A stretch of 64,000 bases of DNA, from positions 546,430 through 610,429 of the forward strand of contig BCIV01000004.1 in assembly GCA_001600055.1 (NCBI GenBank), in the 5' to 3' direction. Both the position numbers and the translations under genes were made by a program. The first letter of the stretch is position 1. Every line of letters starts with the position of its first letter. This document shows, piece after piece, positions 47,705 to 60,284 of this stretch. The DNA comes from Filobasidium wieringae (lineage: Eukaryota > Basidiomycota > Tremellomycetes > Filobasidiales > Filobasidiaceae). The notes under the pieces are model-generated. The model was not told the DNA's origin. It ran no database searches and was given only the letters and a program-made list of their open reading frames with translations.

Positions 47705-49266
47705 TTATTTCAGTTCGGCCGGCATCTGGTCGCCGCTGATTCCGGCCAGTACGTTTTTGGCACCTACAAGCGGACGATCAGTGACAGCCTCAGTTGCGGA
47801 TGAGCTAGATACATACATAGCATTGCCATTGCTTCCCTCGCGTCCCAAGTCGCACTTCCAACGTGAGGCAGAATGACGCATCGCGGTTCTTCCACCAACG
47901 GATGATCCGCGGGAACGTTGGGTTCACCGTCCACCACGTCCAGAGCAGCTGCGAATATCTGCTCAGACTTTAGAGCTTTTGCTAGAGCGTCGGAATCCAC
48001 GATCGCGCCCTGCGGTTAGTCATAGTCGTGTCGTGAAGATCAGTCGGCCGTCATGATGTCACGCACGTCAAACTTACCCTCGCAGCGTTGACCAAGATAG
48101 AGGTCGGTTTCATCCTTCCCAAGAATTCTTCCCCGACCAGCCCTTTTGTGTTTTCATTCAGATTGCAAAGGACGACGACCAAATCGCTCTCCTCGGCTAG
48201 TTGATCTCTCTCAACCCATCGTACATCCACTCCGAATCTCTTTGAGAAACCCTCGTCGATCTGTTCTTGATCGTCTTTCCTCCCAGAGGACGCATAGATC
48301 ACTTTGGGAGCTTGTTCGTGACCGACAGGAAGGGTGAATCCAAGTAATCGAGAGAGAACGGATTGGGATATCCTTCCAAACCCTAGAAACCCGATTTTTA
48401 GGTTCGGCCGGGAGAGTGAAGGTCCGGTCAAGAGGAAAGGGGACCATTGAGTTTCTGGCCACTGTCAGACGTGGACGGTCGAGGTCGATAAGGGGGATGA
48501 GAACGGGTGAACGGAGAGAAGCTTACCTTGCCAGATTGTACGATGGAGATACATTCCTTTGCTCTTCGCATTGCCATAAGCACCAGCATGACTGTCAAAT
48601 CAGCGACTGATGAAATCCCATGAAAGCCAAAGTGAGCTGAGATGTCGTTCACGAAACCCGTTCGTCCTCACTTACCAGCGTCATTCAGCACATCCGGTGT
48701 ATACCCTAATCGGATTCCCCTTGCTCTAAGCGCTTTGACATCGATATGGTCTGTGCAGTGGTATGAAATGATCAACGATCGATTTTTTGGCGAAAGGATG
48801 AGAATTCGAAAGCAGCTCACCATGCCCCACACTGAACGTCGACACCGCTTTAAGGGATGGACCGGCTGGTCAACCGGCAAGTATGCTTAAATACCTCTCT
48901 CTGCTTGCGTATCTTCCTCAAGTACACTTACCGGCGTCCAACAGCTCGTCATTGACCTGAAAATAAACTGATGCGATTTAGTCGACCGACCTTCAGACCC
49001 GAGAGTTGATTATGATATACCTTGTCGGACATCATCACACATATCCCCAAAGCGTCCTTCACATTATCCAAAACCCAACTTCTAGGGGGAGGTTTCGGAG
49101 ATCCAGGCCATAATACGATCTATACAGCCGCATTGATGTTAATCGGTTTGATCACGACCACAGCAGGCAAGATTGAACGGGGACCGACTTGGGTTCCTGA
49201 ATGCTCGAGAAGAGTCATGGCTTTCTTGCCCATATCTCGACAGACGACGATCTTTCGGAGGGACAT
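47705..49266 (-). CDS. D-isomer 2-hydroxyacid dehydrogenase, glyoxylate/hydroxypyruvate reductase-like
   Basis: NAD(P)H-dependent reductase of the 2-hydroxyacid dehydrogenase family. About eight small exons from ATG at 49266 (MSLRKIVVCRDMGKKAM) to TAA at 47705-47707. Motifs in order: DHIDVKALRARGIRLGYTPD in the substrate domain; AVADLTVMLVLMAMRR; the Rossmann loop FLGFGRISQSVL; LVVVLCNLNENTKGLVG; NAARGAIVD with the catalytic Arg; AALDVVDGEPNVPADHPL; and LPHVGSAT with the catalytic His. The C-terminal exon gives NVLAGISGDQMPAELK. The Rossmann region is closer to GRHPR-type enzymes than to phosphoglycerate dehydrogenase, which usually has an extra C-terminal domain not seen here. Confidence 0.85.
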
Positions 49267-49555
49267 TTTCTACGTGTAAATGTAGATAAGATCGGTGACA
49301 GCTATGAGCTCTATCTGCTACGATCAATCACGTCGCTGTTGAGCTGCGTGAGTTGCTGAGTCGAGTTGAACGTTCAGTTGATTAGATGTTGAACGGTTTG
49401 AACAGGAGGACAAGCTTTCGGCAAGCTCCGGGCCGATAACGCATAACAGGTCATGACGTATCTATGCGATATTAATGCAATACAATCTTCGTTCTAGCGA
49501 TCACCAAGAGCTACCCCGGTTCTCCCTTCCCTCTTCCACCCTTGTGATTCCCACT

Positions 49556-50500
49556 TTAGAGGTTCGACAAGGCCTCGCGCCAAGCGTCCTGAGGGGTGTT
49601 CTTGATCTGATACAATTTTAAGACTTCGGGACTGGTGGGTGACTTTTCGACCGAGGTGGCATCGTTATCACCCCCTCTCGGAGCGAGTCCGAGGGAAGGC
49701 AAGACGTTTTCAGGATAAGCCGATTTGGCCCATTCCAACCAGCTCAAATCCTTGTAGTGAACGTCATCCACCGTGGTCCCTGCGTACTTTTCGATCGTCT
49801 CGACGACCTCCTTTCCGCTGGTGTTGGTAGGACCGACGAGGACGTATTTCTTCTTGTTATGAGGGGAGGTATCTCCTTGACTGAGAAGGGCGGCGGCGAC
49901 GAACCCGACCTCTTCCGAATCGATAGGAGCGACGAGATCGTTTTCGCTAAACATCGTCTTGTAGGTCTGTTTCTTGCCATCCTTCTTGTACGCCTTGACC
50001 CATTCGACGAGACTGGGGGTGATTTGGCTGATAAACACGTTGGGCTGGAGCGAGGTCCAGTGCATGGCGTCGAACTCGGGGGTCTCTAACATCGCCTCGA
50101 TAGCCCAATGATTACGTCCGTAAAACACCTTGGTGGCCGGTCCAATATTAGCTCGGGTCGTGGAGATCCTCACGGCGTAGTTGACCCCGGCCTGAAGTGC
50201 GTAGTTCAGGAAGAGCGACTCGTCCGTAAAGTGCGTGGCGAGGTTGTGGGAAGCGATGAAAAGCCTCTCGACCTGGTACTCTCGCAACCAGTCGTCATTG
50301 ATGAACGTCCAATCCTTCTCGACGAGCTCGACGTTGGGGAGCTTGGAGATGTCTTTGGCAGCGGATCCTTCGGCGTTACGAGTCAGGGCGATCACTCGGT
50401 AGTGAGAGAAATCGGAGGATGCGATGTTCTTGGATAGAGTCTTGACGACTCCACGACCGGTATTACCGGTGGCACCGACGACGAGGATAGAAGGAGGCAT
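49556..50500 (-). CDS. NmrA-like NAD(P)-binding oxidoreductase
   Basis: Single-exon gene of 314 residues. The N-terminal dinucleotide-binding motif is ILVVGATGNTGRGVVKTL, followed by VIALTRNAEG, LVEKDWT and an NmrA-type core with LNYALQAGVNYAVRISTTRA and SLQPNVFISQI. An active-site Tyr is replaced in this family, so these proteins may act as redox sensors or as isoflavone-reductase-like enzymes. It is unusual here in having no intron. Its 5' leader contains a CA-rich repeat. NmrA itself regulates AreA-type GATA factors in ascomycetes, but this protein is a generic family member and I do not infer that link. It is divergent from the Zn2Cys6 gene. Confidence 0.85.
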   Translation of the reverse strand: MPPSILVVGATGNTGRGVVKTLSKNIASSDFSHYRVIALTRNAEGSAAKDISKLPNVELVEKDWTFINDDWLREYQVERLFIASHNLATHFTDESLFLNYALQAGVNYAVRISTTRANIGPATKVFYGRNHWAIEAMLETPEFDAMHWTSLQPNVFISQITPSLVEWVKAYKKDGKKQTYKTMFSENDLVAPIDSEEVGFVAAALLSQGDTSPHNKKKYVLVGPTNTSGKEVVETIEKYAGTTVDDVHYKDLSWLEWAKSAYPENVLPSLGLAPRGGDNDATSVEKSPTSPEVLKLYQIKNTPQDAWREALSNL

Positions 50501-51187
50501 TGTTGCGTGTTATGTAGGTGTGTCTGTGTGTGTGTTAGGTAAATGCTTTTGCCTGTGCGTGAGAGTGGTTGTGACCACCACGAATCGAGAAGGATATCGA
50601 ATGCAAGTCCTGAACGTTACAGACTATATAGTCGGTCCAGTAGCTCCAGAAGTCAAAGGCAAAGCCCACTTGGGATCAGTGTCGTCGAATTCGTCATTCG
50701 GGCCCTTTACCATGCAATTGACGGCTGACTGATGCTTGATAATTCCGTTGCAGCAGCAGCGTTGTTCCCTTGTTCCTCGCTCTGCACGGTTCAGTTCACG
50801 AGGGCAGGGCAGTGCAATGCGGCGCTCACGTTGAGGTTGAGATGCCGAGTAAGGACCGAGTAAAAGCAAGGACCGAGCTCGAGCCGAGTTGAGGAAGAAA
50901 CGATGGCTGAGCGAGGGTCCAGAGCGATTGTCACGGGCGAGGAATGCGTAGAGATGATACCGAGATGTCTCCATCGCCTGTACATTCGTAGCTGACCAGT
51001 AGAGTAGCAGTGGTAGTCAGTGGTGACCTGCCTCGAGCAAATACCGATCACGACCCTACCGATTTGCATCCGACCATCTTCCGGGCCCGGCCCTGTTCAA
51101 ACCCGTTGACCGTTGATCCTCCCTCTCGCTCCAGTTCGTGTCATCTGGACAAGCACACGCACACGCACACGCACACGCACACACACA
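50501..51187. promoter_or_regulatory. Divergent promoter NmrA-like / Zn2Cys6 genes
   Basis: About 690 bp. A GT-rich run at 50519-50538 lies next to the NmrA-like start, and a CACACG run at 51151-51187 lies directly before the Zn2Cys6 start. Thus both genes have CA-repeat 5' leaders in their own sense direction. No CDS is supported between them. Confidence 0.5.
51151..51187 (+). repeat. CACACG/CACA microsatellite
   Basis: Consecutive CACACG units ending in CACACACA immediately upstream of the ATG at 51188. The repeat would lie in the 5' UTR or at the transcription start. Confidence 0.85.
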
Positions 51188-53681
51188 ATGTCAGAACCTA
51201 TCCCAAGAGCTTCCACTTCCACTCCCACTTCCACTCGACTCGATTCTCAAGCAGGTCCCGTACGGCATAAACCCATCAAGGCTTGTGATCAATGCAATTA
51301 TCGCAAGATCAAGGTCAGTTGGGTTGGGCGAGATCTCAGCGATGCCGATCATTAACCGAGCCCTGCGTTGACAGTGCAAGGCGATCGGGGAGAGTGGGAA
51401 GTGTGTTGCATGTCGACAGAGCGAGATCGATTGTACGAGGTTCAAAGTGAGCTTCCACGCAAGTACGATCTGATCCACGTCTGTCTGCTAATCAATCAAC
51501 TATTCAGGTGGCTAAGAAGAGAAAACCAAACTTGCAAAAACTGTACGAGAATGTACCTGCTACCGCAGACAATAATTTCCGAGCTCCACCGGCGCATCGT
51601 CCGTCACAACCACCGAATCATGGTATGACATCCGATTGGACCCAACCGCAACCTCCAATACCTCACAGGGACGCATATCCTCATAATGCCGAATCATCTA
51701 CGACCGGAAAACGTACCACGGATACTCAATCTTCGCGATACCCTACTCGATACCCGGTCGATCCTCAGTTGGTCTCCCCAGTCACGTCGACCTCCCTCTC
51801 CGATCCCTCGCCCAACACCATCCCTGCGGGGATACCTAAATTACCTTTGGGTGATGGGGAAACCCCGTTATCTCAGATGGACTTTGGAGCGACCAGCTGG
51901 TTGGACGATTCGGCCTTGTTCATGGATCCTAATTTCTTGTCCTCCTTGGTCGGGGTGGAAGTGAGTTCGATACCGCAGGCGATACTGATATTGCGCTATC
52001 TGACTGAGGGTTTTGAATTTCAGTGCTTCACAGCTAATCCTTTGGGAGAGACATCGTCACAGCCCAGCTCGAGGTCCGCTACGAATAGTGCTGAACGGAA
52101 GGAGTGTAACGCTACTGCTTTGACGTTCCCTTGTACGTGAGACGACATTCTCTCGAGTCAGATCACGACGTTGAAATAGGTTTCATTTCCCATACAGATC
52201 TAGAGGACAGTCTGAATACCTCCATCGACAACAACCTGAGCCGAGAAGCCTTACCTTCCGACCCCTACATCGGTCCTCTCCTCGAACGATACTTCTCCAC
52301 CGTTCACCGCGTGGTCCCGTTCATCTGTCAACGAGAGATCGAAGAAGCATTCGCGAACCGGCTGCATGAATCTTCCTTCAAATTCCGATTGATCCTCCTC
52401 TCCATCTTGGGGATCGCCGAGATGCAGGGCCCGAGGGTACACGATCCCACGATGACGGAGGGCAAGTCGTCGAGGGAAGAACGGAGCGCGGTACAGTTGT
52501 TATGTCGATTCAACGGGATGCCCGAGGACTTGAGGACGCTTAGCTTTGAACATGTCGTTGCGAATTACGCTGCGTTCATCGCCTTTCGGATCAGAGGGGA
52601 TGAGGATAAATCCTGGTTTTACCTGCAACAGGCCATCTCGTTTGTACAGATACTTGGGATGGATCGGATGTCTACGTACAAGTTGTCAGAGGACGTGAGG
52701 TCGGGAACGCTGCGGCTGAAGATATACTATTCGGTGTGAGTCTTAACAACGATCCGAACCGCGTGTTCTTATCACTGAAGATATCCGCTCCTCTCAGCTG
52801 GCTCCTGGAACGATGCTTCCAGTTGAAAGGTCTGGTCGCGGGTCGACGAGCCGCTATCCTAAGGTTATCGGACACCGTCTGGCAAGACACGCGCATCATT
52901 CGAGAACAGATCCATCCAGATTGGCTGGAAGGTTTCCCCCTGGAACAAGTCCAACTCTACGAAGTCATCACCGCTCGAACGATCCCTTGCTGGCTGGACG
53001 TCTGTTCTTCCGAAGACAGGCCTTGTTCTGGGAGATGGACCCCGAGGGAGGCTGCGGATATCTTGAACGATCTGACAAATCAGTTCGAGATGGCCGTCGA
53101 TGGTCGGTGGCAAGCAAACGACCGGTCCAAGCTTATGAGGAATACGAGGATGGCGCTTCATGTCGCCTGGCTTCGAGAGTGAGTGGCGATTCCGAGCCGA
53201 GATCATATCTCACCTTGTATTGATTCGAGCCGAATATCCTGTTTATAGCGGGTTCTGGAGGACTTGGCGACGACATGGACTGATAGGATTGGAAGGGGAT
53301 TCGAGCTTGACCTTGCAAGCTCTTGCCGTGTATACGGAATCCACCGCTCAATATTGCCAAACGTTCACATCCCATCATTTGGACCCGACTGCGGATTGGG
53401 CTGGAAAGGTTTACGATATCGCCATGACAGCCGTTCATACGGTCAAGACCATCCAATCGACCATGGCTCATGACGGTCATGTGGATGCGTCGTTTGATGC
53501 TACGAGACAGGTCCTGTTGGCAGCCGTGTACAAGCTAGCATCGACGTTGACGCTCGTGAGTGTATGCTCGTTGGATCGATCGGGGTCTGAGATTTACGTG
53601 TGCATTTGTGTGTGATAGTATGCTGGACCATCTAGTACCGAAGCACCGCAGATTATCAAGGCTCTGGCCTCGATCGCTTGA
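51188..53681 (+). CDS. Zn2Cys6 fungal transcription factor
   Basis: Nuclear DNA-binding regulator. Exon 1 (51188-51313) and exon 2 (51375-51446) together encode the binuclear zinc cluster: CDQCNYRKIK then CKAIGESGKCVACRQSEIDC, spacing C-X2-C-X6-C-X8-C-X2-C-X6-C. The linker VAKKRKPNLQKLYENV follows in exon 3. After a disordered Pro/Thr/Ser-rich stretch (residues about 80-250), the fungal transcription-factor middle homology region appears (DPYIGPLLERYFSTVHRVVP, FRLILLSILGIAEMQGPR, ISFVQILGMDRM). Later exons continue this domain to a final short exon ending KALASIA at 53681. Target genes cannot be predicted. Its neighbour downstream is a bZIP gene in the same direction. Confidence 0.88.
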
Positions 53682-54305
53682 GTTCCAAGGCAGGATGGTT
53701 TGTGACTGACATCGAACCTGGCCGTCAACCCGAGTGAACCGTCTTGATCCATCTTGCTTTGAGGGTAGCTCCAATTGACCACGGACGACGATAACCGATC
53801 CGAATGGGGTTAGAGTGGTCATCGGAGACCGGGATGATCGAGATCTACCGACAAGTAGTTTCACATATTCCAGCTAAACGCGCGGAAAGATATCCTTTTA
53901 ATATCAAGCCCAGTCAAGCAAGTAGTTGATGATGAAAAGCTCTCGAGGAGCTTACATATTGTTCGATCATGCCGCCAACGCGGACCTTGTAATGAGATCA
54001 GAAGTTTGAACTAGACTGAAAGGTTCGGTGGGCCGCACACGTTTTGCAAGGTATCGGGAATCCTGTGATCCTTCACGACTCCAATCGTTAACGAGGTTGG
54101 AGCTTTGTTGCGCTGTTGACGGACATGACTGATTTCCTACGAGGTTGATAAATAGTTGCGACTTGGCAGCGAGAAACAATGAACATCGCTGATCGAGTTC
54201 GAACCGGCAAACCAATTGCGAAGGGACGTCTCTCTGAACTCGATTGTGACCAACAGCGCGCCAAATCCCTCATCAAACCCACAACTGGGAGCCATTCAGG
54301 ATCCC
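53682..54305. other. Intergenic Zn2Cys6 to bZIP gene
   Basis: About 620 bp containing the 3' UTR and the bZIP promoter. A short upstream ATG frame starts at 54179 and runs to a stop near 54343, overlapping the bZIP start in another frame; it could act as an upstream ORF. No other gene seen. Confidence 0.4.
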
Positions 54306-55856
54306 ATGAACCAGCACTCGACCATGCTCCAAGTCCTCCCTGATCCAGACCCATTCCAGTATCAGCCCGTGCCCATCTACTTTCCGGCCATTGCACCAGT
54401 CATTACCGCTGGGCTTCCGGGGAGGACGAACGGGTCTGACCGAGAGCGAGGGTCTACAGGAGGAGTGAACGATAACGAGAGTGACGTAAAGGCATCATCG
54501 AGCAGCTGCAGAGCATATTCATCCACGCCACTTGCGCTCTGGGGAACTCCGATCGATCCTCAGTTCAACAATCTCATACCGACCAGCGTCACTCCAGCCA
54601 GTACCACCACCAGCATCAACACCATGACAACCTCACCCTACCTACCACCACCACTCGATCCAAACCTCTACGCCTCACCTGGAAACCCACACGTCTACCT
54701 CCCTTACAGCCCGTACTCTTTCGCATATCCCATCCCTTTCCCCGCACCGCTTTCCATCCAATCAACACCCTCTCAGATTTCACACATGATCAGTGAGGGT
54801 ACCCCATCCTCCACCGCTCCGACGAGGCAAGATTCGGATCCGGTCCCGGGAGCGAGGAATTCTAGTGATCTCGGTGGAGCGGGGGGAGAACCTGGATGGG
54901 CTTTTCCTCAGACGATTGGAGGTTCGGGGACAACGACTTTCATGGAGAACCACATGGGTACGGGGGAGGAGATGGGTCTTCCTGGAAGTTCCACAGGTTT
55001 GACGGAACAAGTGGGAGGTCAGGGAAGGAGGAAGAGTCCCGGATCGGGTTCCGTCGATAGTTTAAAGGAAATCAAGAGGGGGAAAAAGACGGTGAATTTT
55101 TTTAACCTTGCCGTCGGTTCTGAGGGATACATGGGGAAGGAAAAGGACGGATCGCTCATCCTCCTATCTCGCTTCATCACTTTAGAAACCCATTCCTTCT
55201 TCTCCTCAACGCCACCACCCTCTTCCAGGATCGACGAACAAAACCCCAGCTTCCCTCCCCACGTCCATATTCGACCTTCCCAACCCACCCCAGCCTTTCT
55301 CATTTAGCGATCTCGGTCTAACCCCACCTCCGCTGTTTCACGATTTCCTCCCCGGTGAAGAAGACGATGATGGGGATGAAGAAGAAGACGATCTGGGTTC
55401 TCACGATGAGGCCGAAGAGGATGATCGGGAGCTGGGTAGTGGTCATAAGAAATCGGGGAAGAAGGGGGATAAGAGAAAGGGCAAGAGGAAAGAGATGAAT
55501 CGGGTGGCTGCGAAGAGACATCGGGAGAAGAACAAGGAACGTCTTAAAGCTGTGAGTCCTGCGTTTTTTCGGCTACGTCTTATCCCCCATCTCCCATCCC
55601 CTTGCCATCTTCCTTTAAGAGCAACACTCATCCCGTTCTTTCGTTCAATCGCACAGTTGGAAGACAGACGGACATGGTTGAACAAGGCTGTAGGGGAGTA
55701 TGAGAAGAGTAACAAGAAACTCCGGGACACGTTGGATCGGTTACAGAGGGAGAACGTTATGGTACGTCTCTCTACGTGCGGTTGCTCTTTCGGTCGTTGG
55801 TCGGGAGGACTGGTGGCTGATGAGTTTTTTTGGGACAGTTGAGGGGTACCGGCTGA
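54306..55856 (+). CDS. bZIP transcription factor
   Basis: The first long exon encodes a disordered Ser/Pro/Thr-rich activation-like region with aromatic clusters (YSPYSFAYPIPFPAP). An intron between about 55090 and 55230 leads to a frame with FSFSDLGLTPPPLFHDFLPG and a strongly acidic stretch. Then comes a Lys-rich basic region and the bZIP signature NRVAAKRHREK (N-x-x-A-A-x-x-R), followed after another intron by a short zipper (LEDRRTWLNKAV, LRDTLDRLQRENVML). The last exon adds only Leu-Arg-Gly-Thr-Gly and a TGA at 55854-55856, so the zipper is at the extreme C-terminus. The start at 54306 is the first in-frame ATG; an upstream exon is possible. Subfamily unresolved. Confidence 0.75.
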
Positions 55857-56209
55857 AGATTGATTCTCGATGTCGCTGTATGGATATGGGGGATCGGTTT
55901 TGACGAGAATGTTGTTAGATTAATTATTAGAATATTGTAATCACTTTGTATCGAATCGTCTAGTTATCTAGTTATCGTTTAAACCATGGACGTTTTGAAA
56001 ATGTCGATGTTGCTTAATGAAATGAAATGCCTGGAGCTTTAAAGGTTGTTGTATCTCGAGCTGAGCTAGATCGGGATGAATCAACCGATGGACGACCTGA
56101 CGAAGCTACCAACGCGCAGACGTATATACCCATACTCACCTTATACCTCGAGTCATTCCCCTCAAACCTCATTCAGTGAGAGCCACAACCCCACCACCCC
56201 CGAACCCTC
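55857..56209. other. Intergenic bZIP to checkpoint-like gene
   Basis: About 350 bp. AT-rich at 55910-55990 (probable 3' UTR and poly(A) region of the bZIP gene). No gene seen. Confidence 0.4.
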
Positions 56210-59200
56210 ATGTCCGACGACGAGTTCGGTCTGGACGAGGATGAATTCTTCTCCCACCCTGACTTACTCGCCAACGTCGAAAAGGTGGAACAAGAACATC
56301 GACAATTAACACAAGGCGTACAGAAGCCCGCTCCAGCTGGATCTAAGAGCGAGACACCTGGGAAGGTCGGACAGGGGGAGAGAAAGGTTTCGGGAGGTTA
56401 TCATCATGCTGTTGCTAGACCTGCTGCGGGGTTCGGACGAGGGAGAGGTGAGTTTCAAGCGGGGTTTGAGGTGGATATGATCGTCTTCCGTGAAAGGCCG
56501 ACTGACTGTGTTTCTGATATTCCTTGGGATGGTGTAGGTCGGAATCCTCTCATCAATTCTTCCAGTAGACCGACCACTTCTCATCTAGCTCCTCAACCGA
56601 AAGTATATCCCGTACCGTCGAAATTAGCTCAGACGGTCATCCAGGCGAAACCTGTTCTTGAACAGCATGAAAAGACGGATTTCGGTTTCACGGAGGACGA
56701 TGATGACGATGATATGTTTGGAGGAGTCATCATCAATGAGAACGGAGGGTATACTCTGATCGAACCGACCATCAAAGAGAAACTGGAGGATCTTGTGTCG
56801 AATGGGAAAGAATCGTTACCAGGCGATAGGAAAGGGTTAGGAAGGTCCACTTCCCTGACGACTTTTGATTCTCAACCCCGACCTCCGAATTCAACGAGAA
56901 CAATGCTCAACGGTCCACCTCCAGAACGTCTCAACGGTTCACAGGGGAGTTCAAGTTGGGGAAGAACGATGTCCGCCGAAGCTCTGGCGAGGAGGGAAGC
57001 GATCCAGAAAGCCATCCCCTCTTCCAACCACGGTCCCGTTCACAATCACAACATAACAGGAACGAATCAAGCACAAACGACCAACGTCCTTCCTCCCCGA
57101 GCTCAGCCGGTCCAGGCGGGTCAAGCCGTTTCTTTGGAGGAATACGAAAAGATGAAACGAGAACTAGCTACACTCCGGGCCGAGTTGGAGAAGAAGGAGA
57201 AGGAGAGGGAGGAAGCTAAACGTGAAGCCCAGACTAAAGCGGGGGAAGCACAGAATATGAGAAAGGTCGCGGAGATGGTGAGTCCTTCGCTTGGGTTCGA
57301 GGTTGTGAGACCCTACTGATTAGTCCCCTCGTGAACCGACGAATAGAGACAAAAAGAGAATGAAAGTTTGACAGCGGAGATGAAGCAAAAGTACCTCACA
57401 GCACAGGAACAGTTGAAAAAGACTGCAGCTGAGCATAGAAAGGAGTTGGAGACGGTTCAAACCAAGTATACTTTCGATGTGAGTCTCGTAGATGTGATGG
57501 TGACAATTTTTGAATGGTGTTGATAGGTGGTAATTGTAGATGCACAATCAAAAAGCGTTCAAATTCCACAGTGGTTCTCAGGCCGTCGTAGGGAATGCCG
57601 ATCCGGCTCCTTCTTACACTCGAGATACCCCTTCACGTAGTCAATCGCAACTCCGATTACCCTTCGAAACGCCTTCCCGATCGACCGGTCGAAATCAACG
57701 TAGCCCTCGAGCGAATCGGACGGAATCGAGGTTGGGGGATATGGGTCCTCCTCCTCCTCCTCGATTCGATACTTCCGCATTCAAGACGCCGATGAGTCAA
57801 TCCAGGCATGGCAAGGTTCTTTCGACGAAACCGGTCCCTTCGCCTGGATTCAAGGGGTTTCAGAACGCGTTTTCTGCAGGTCCGAGCGTTTTTACGGATG
57901 ATCGACCTGACAAACGGGTCAAACATTCGCATGCGATTCCGGCTATGGAGGATGAGAATGAACTAGAGGACGATGCAGGGAGGTTCGATTCTTCGCCTAG
58001 AGAAGGGAGGGATGATCATGATATGGACCGTACGGATGACAAGACTAGGGAAGGAGCGGATCAGGCTCATGAAACCTGGTCGACTGGACGGGACGACGCG
58101 ACGAACAGAAGAGAAATAATCCATCTGTTCTATCACCACGTCTACGCTTCCATTCGAGGGGAATGGGACGGGTCTCGAGTGAACACGATCCAACGGATTT
58201 TAAATGTTCAGACTTCTTCCCATCTGGATGATGCTATGCGACATCAGTATCACGAGATTTCCAACTCATTATGGAATTGTCTCAGCGATACTGATCGGGA
58301 ACCTTCAAAGACGTGTATCGATCTGCTCGTCTGTGTCGTTCAATACATTACGTTGTTGGTCCGAACGCCTCTTGTGAGTCTGGAATGTTATCGGTCTGAA
58401 CGACATCTCGTCGCTCAACATTGAAATCTGTCAACAGCATCTAACCCTCGTCTCAGCGCTCCGACTGGTCTCATCGATGAGTGTCGGACTATCCCGATTC
58501 CCAGACGCACAATCGGCCATCTCTAACTCCCTACCATCGGACTTGTTACTCTCCATCGCTCATCTCTGTCGACCTACCCCTATACCGGCAGAGGACCACA
58601 GTCAAAACCCCATCGACGAACCGACACGCAAGCCGGAATTGAGGAAATCGGGGAAAGAGGGTAGAAAGGTATCTCCCTCCGAGGACAAGGAGAAGGAGGT
58701 CACCAAGGATGTTCGGGTGGAGAGTGTCGAGAAGGGAGAGATCGGGAGAGCTTTGGTAGCTTTTATCGAAACGTTTGTGGTACTCGATGAGACCCCTTCG
58801 GAAGCGTGAGTCAAGTTGGGAGGGGGGACGATGGCCGTTTCGATCACCACATGTTGATTCGATTTTCGATACTGCGGTGCGACAGGATCTTACGATTCGC
58901 AGCAGAACCGACGGGTTTACAAGGTCTTATCAAACCTACCCAACCTCTAGATTTGGTTCTGGACGGACTGGACCTCGTTCTCCTACTCAGTTCCAGTATG
59001 TTTTTTCTCGCTTTTCGCCTATACCCCTTGAACTGACTGAGAGGACGATGTTATGTCTAGATCCCGATTCTTTCCGGCATTTACTAGGTCTTACGGCCGA
59101 TGAGAACGCTCGAGATCCGACCCGTCCTCCGTTGATCGAATCGTTGTGCGTTTACTTACGAAACCCCCATCCACAGGCGAATGGAACCACCGTCAGTCCT

Positions 59201-60071
59201 TCTCCATCAAGTCATCTTCCCTCTACCAAGGACCATCCTGACCCTTCATTCTTCCTTCTTCCCACTCGATGCGAGAACCACAGTCGAATCTGCTCGAATT
59301 CCGCACGCTCTGTACATTCAGTACGCTCTGTACGATGGAAAAGGACGCGGTGACGTTGTTGGGACAGAGTTATCATTTGATCCCTACGTTGGTGCTGTTT
59401 TTGGTACAGAAGACGGATGGGATTTGGGGAGTATGCGTGGATGCGGAGAGCGTGAGGAGGTGAGTTTTTCGTTGAGGTGGGATGGAAAGAGAGGGAAAGA
59501 GGGGATAACTGATTCGATTCCATCATACGGTATGTTCGAGGATAGATCGTTGAACACTCTCATCCCCGCTCTCACGCTGTTTCATCATCTCGTCTTCCCT
59601 CCCCCCTTTGGCAACCCGGACGACGCGGTCTCTAATCCCGAACACTCGTCCTCACAGCAGGACCAGAGGACAGGGATCCGACTGATGGATCGCTTGGCGA
59701 GTTTATTATCCTCTAAAGAGTATGGGAGTCTACATCATTCGTTTTACACCGCTTTCGCTCGGATCACTTATGCCGAATGCAAGGAGTTGGAAACGGTCGA
59801 AGGGATGGGGGAGGAGTTGAAGAGGATGCAAGGTCAGTTTCTTTTCGTTCGTTCTCGGGTCTCGCTGTGGGCAAGGAAAGCGTGTTGATGGACAGGCGGG
59901 AAAACAGATTTCGCTCAGGATCTTTTGGAAGAGCTTGTTGATGCTCCCGAAGAGGGGGATGAGATCTACGAGGTCTACGGGTCGGGAGAACCTTTGGATG
60001 AAGGTGAGGATGGTGGTGCGGATGAGGATGATGATGATGCGTTGGGAATGGGGATGGAGGATGGAGGATAG
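56210..60071 (+). CDS. Probable ATRIP/Rad26/Ddc2-like checkpoint protein
   Basis: Long multi-exon gene starting MSDDEFGLDEDEFFSHPDLL, an acidic-aromatic N-terminus like the RPA-binding motif of ATR-interacting proteins. A second acidic patch (FTEDDDDDDMFGG) lies near residue 120. A coiled coil follows (VSLEEYEKMKRELATLRAEL, KREAQTKAGEAQNMRKVAEM and on through ESLTAEMKQKYLTAQEQL, AEHRKELETVQTKYTFD). The remaining exons (57540-60071) carry a large helical region with REIIHLFYHHVYASIRGEW, SLWNCLSDTD and LLVCVVQYITLLVRTPL, ending in an acidic tail (DEDDDDALGMGMEDGG). Layout of acidic N-terminus, coiled coil and long helical C-terminal part fits ATRIP/Rad26/UvsD partners of ATR kinase. The call rests on architecture, so other coiled-coil proteins remain possible. 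Confidence 0.5.
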
Positions 60072-60284
60072 GAACGCTGTGATGTGAGGGTGTCTGTTTG
60101 TTGTTAGTTTGTATCTGCGATAAGGACGAGCTTGCCAGGAGGAATTGGAACGATAAGGAAGATGTCAACAAACACCTTGACTCTGCCAAGCACACTGTAG
60201 CACGTGCATCCGCTAGTCGCGCGCTAGTTGAACGGTCATTTCCGTCGAATCGAACGAGTTGAAACGTGGTTCACATTCATTTTC

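Noticed and set aside
49556..55856. NmrA-like, Zn2Cys6 and bZIP genes as a secondary-metabolite cluster
   Set aside because: No polyketide synthase, peptide synthetase, terpene cyclase, P450 or transporter is present nearby.
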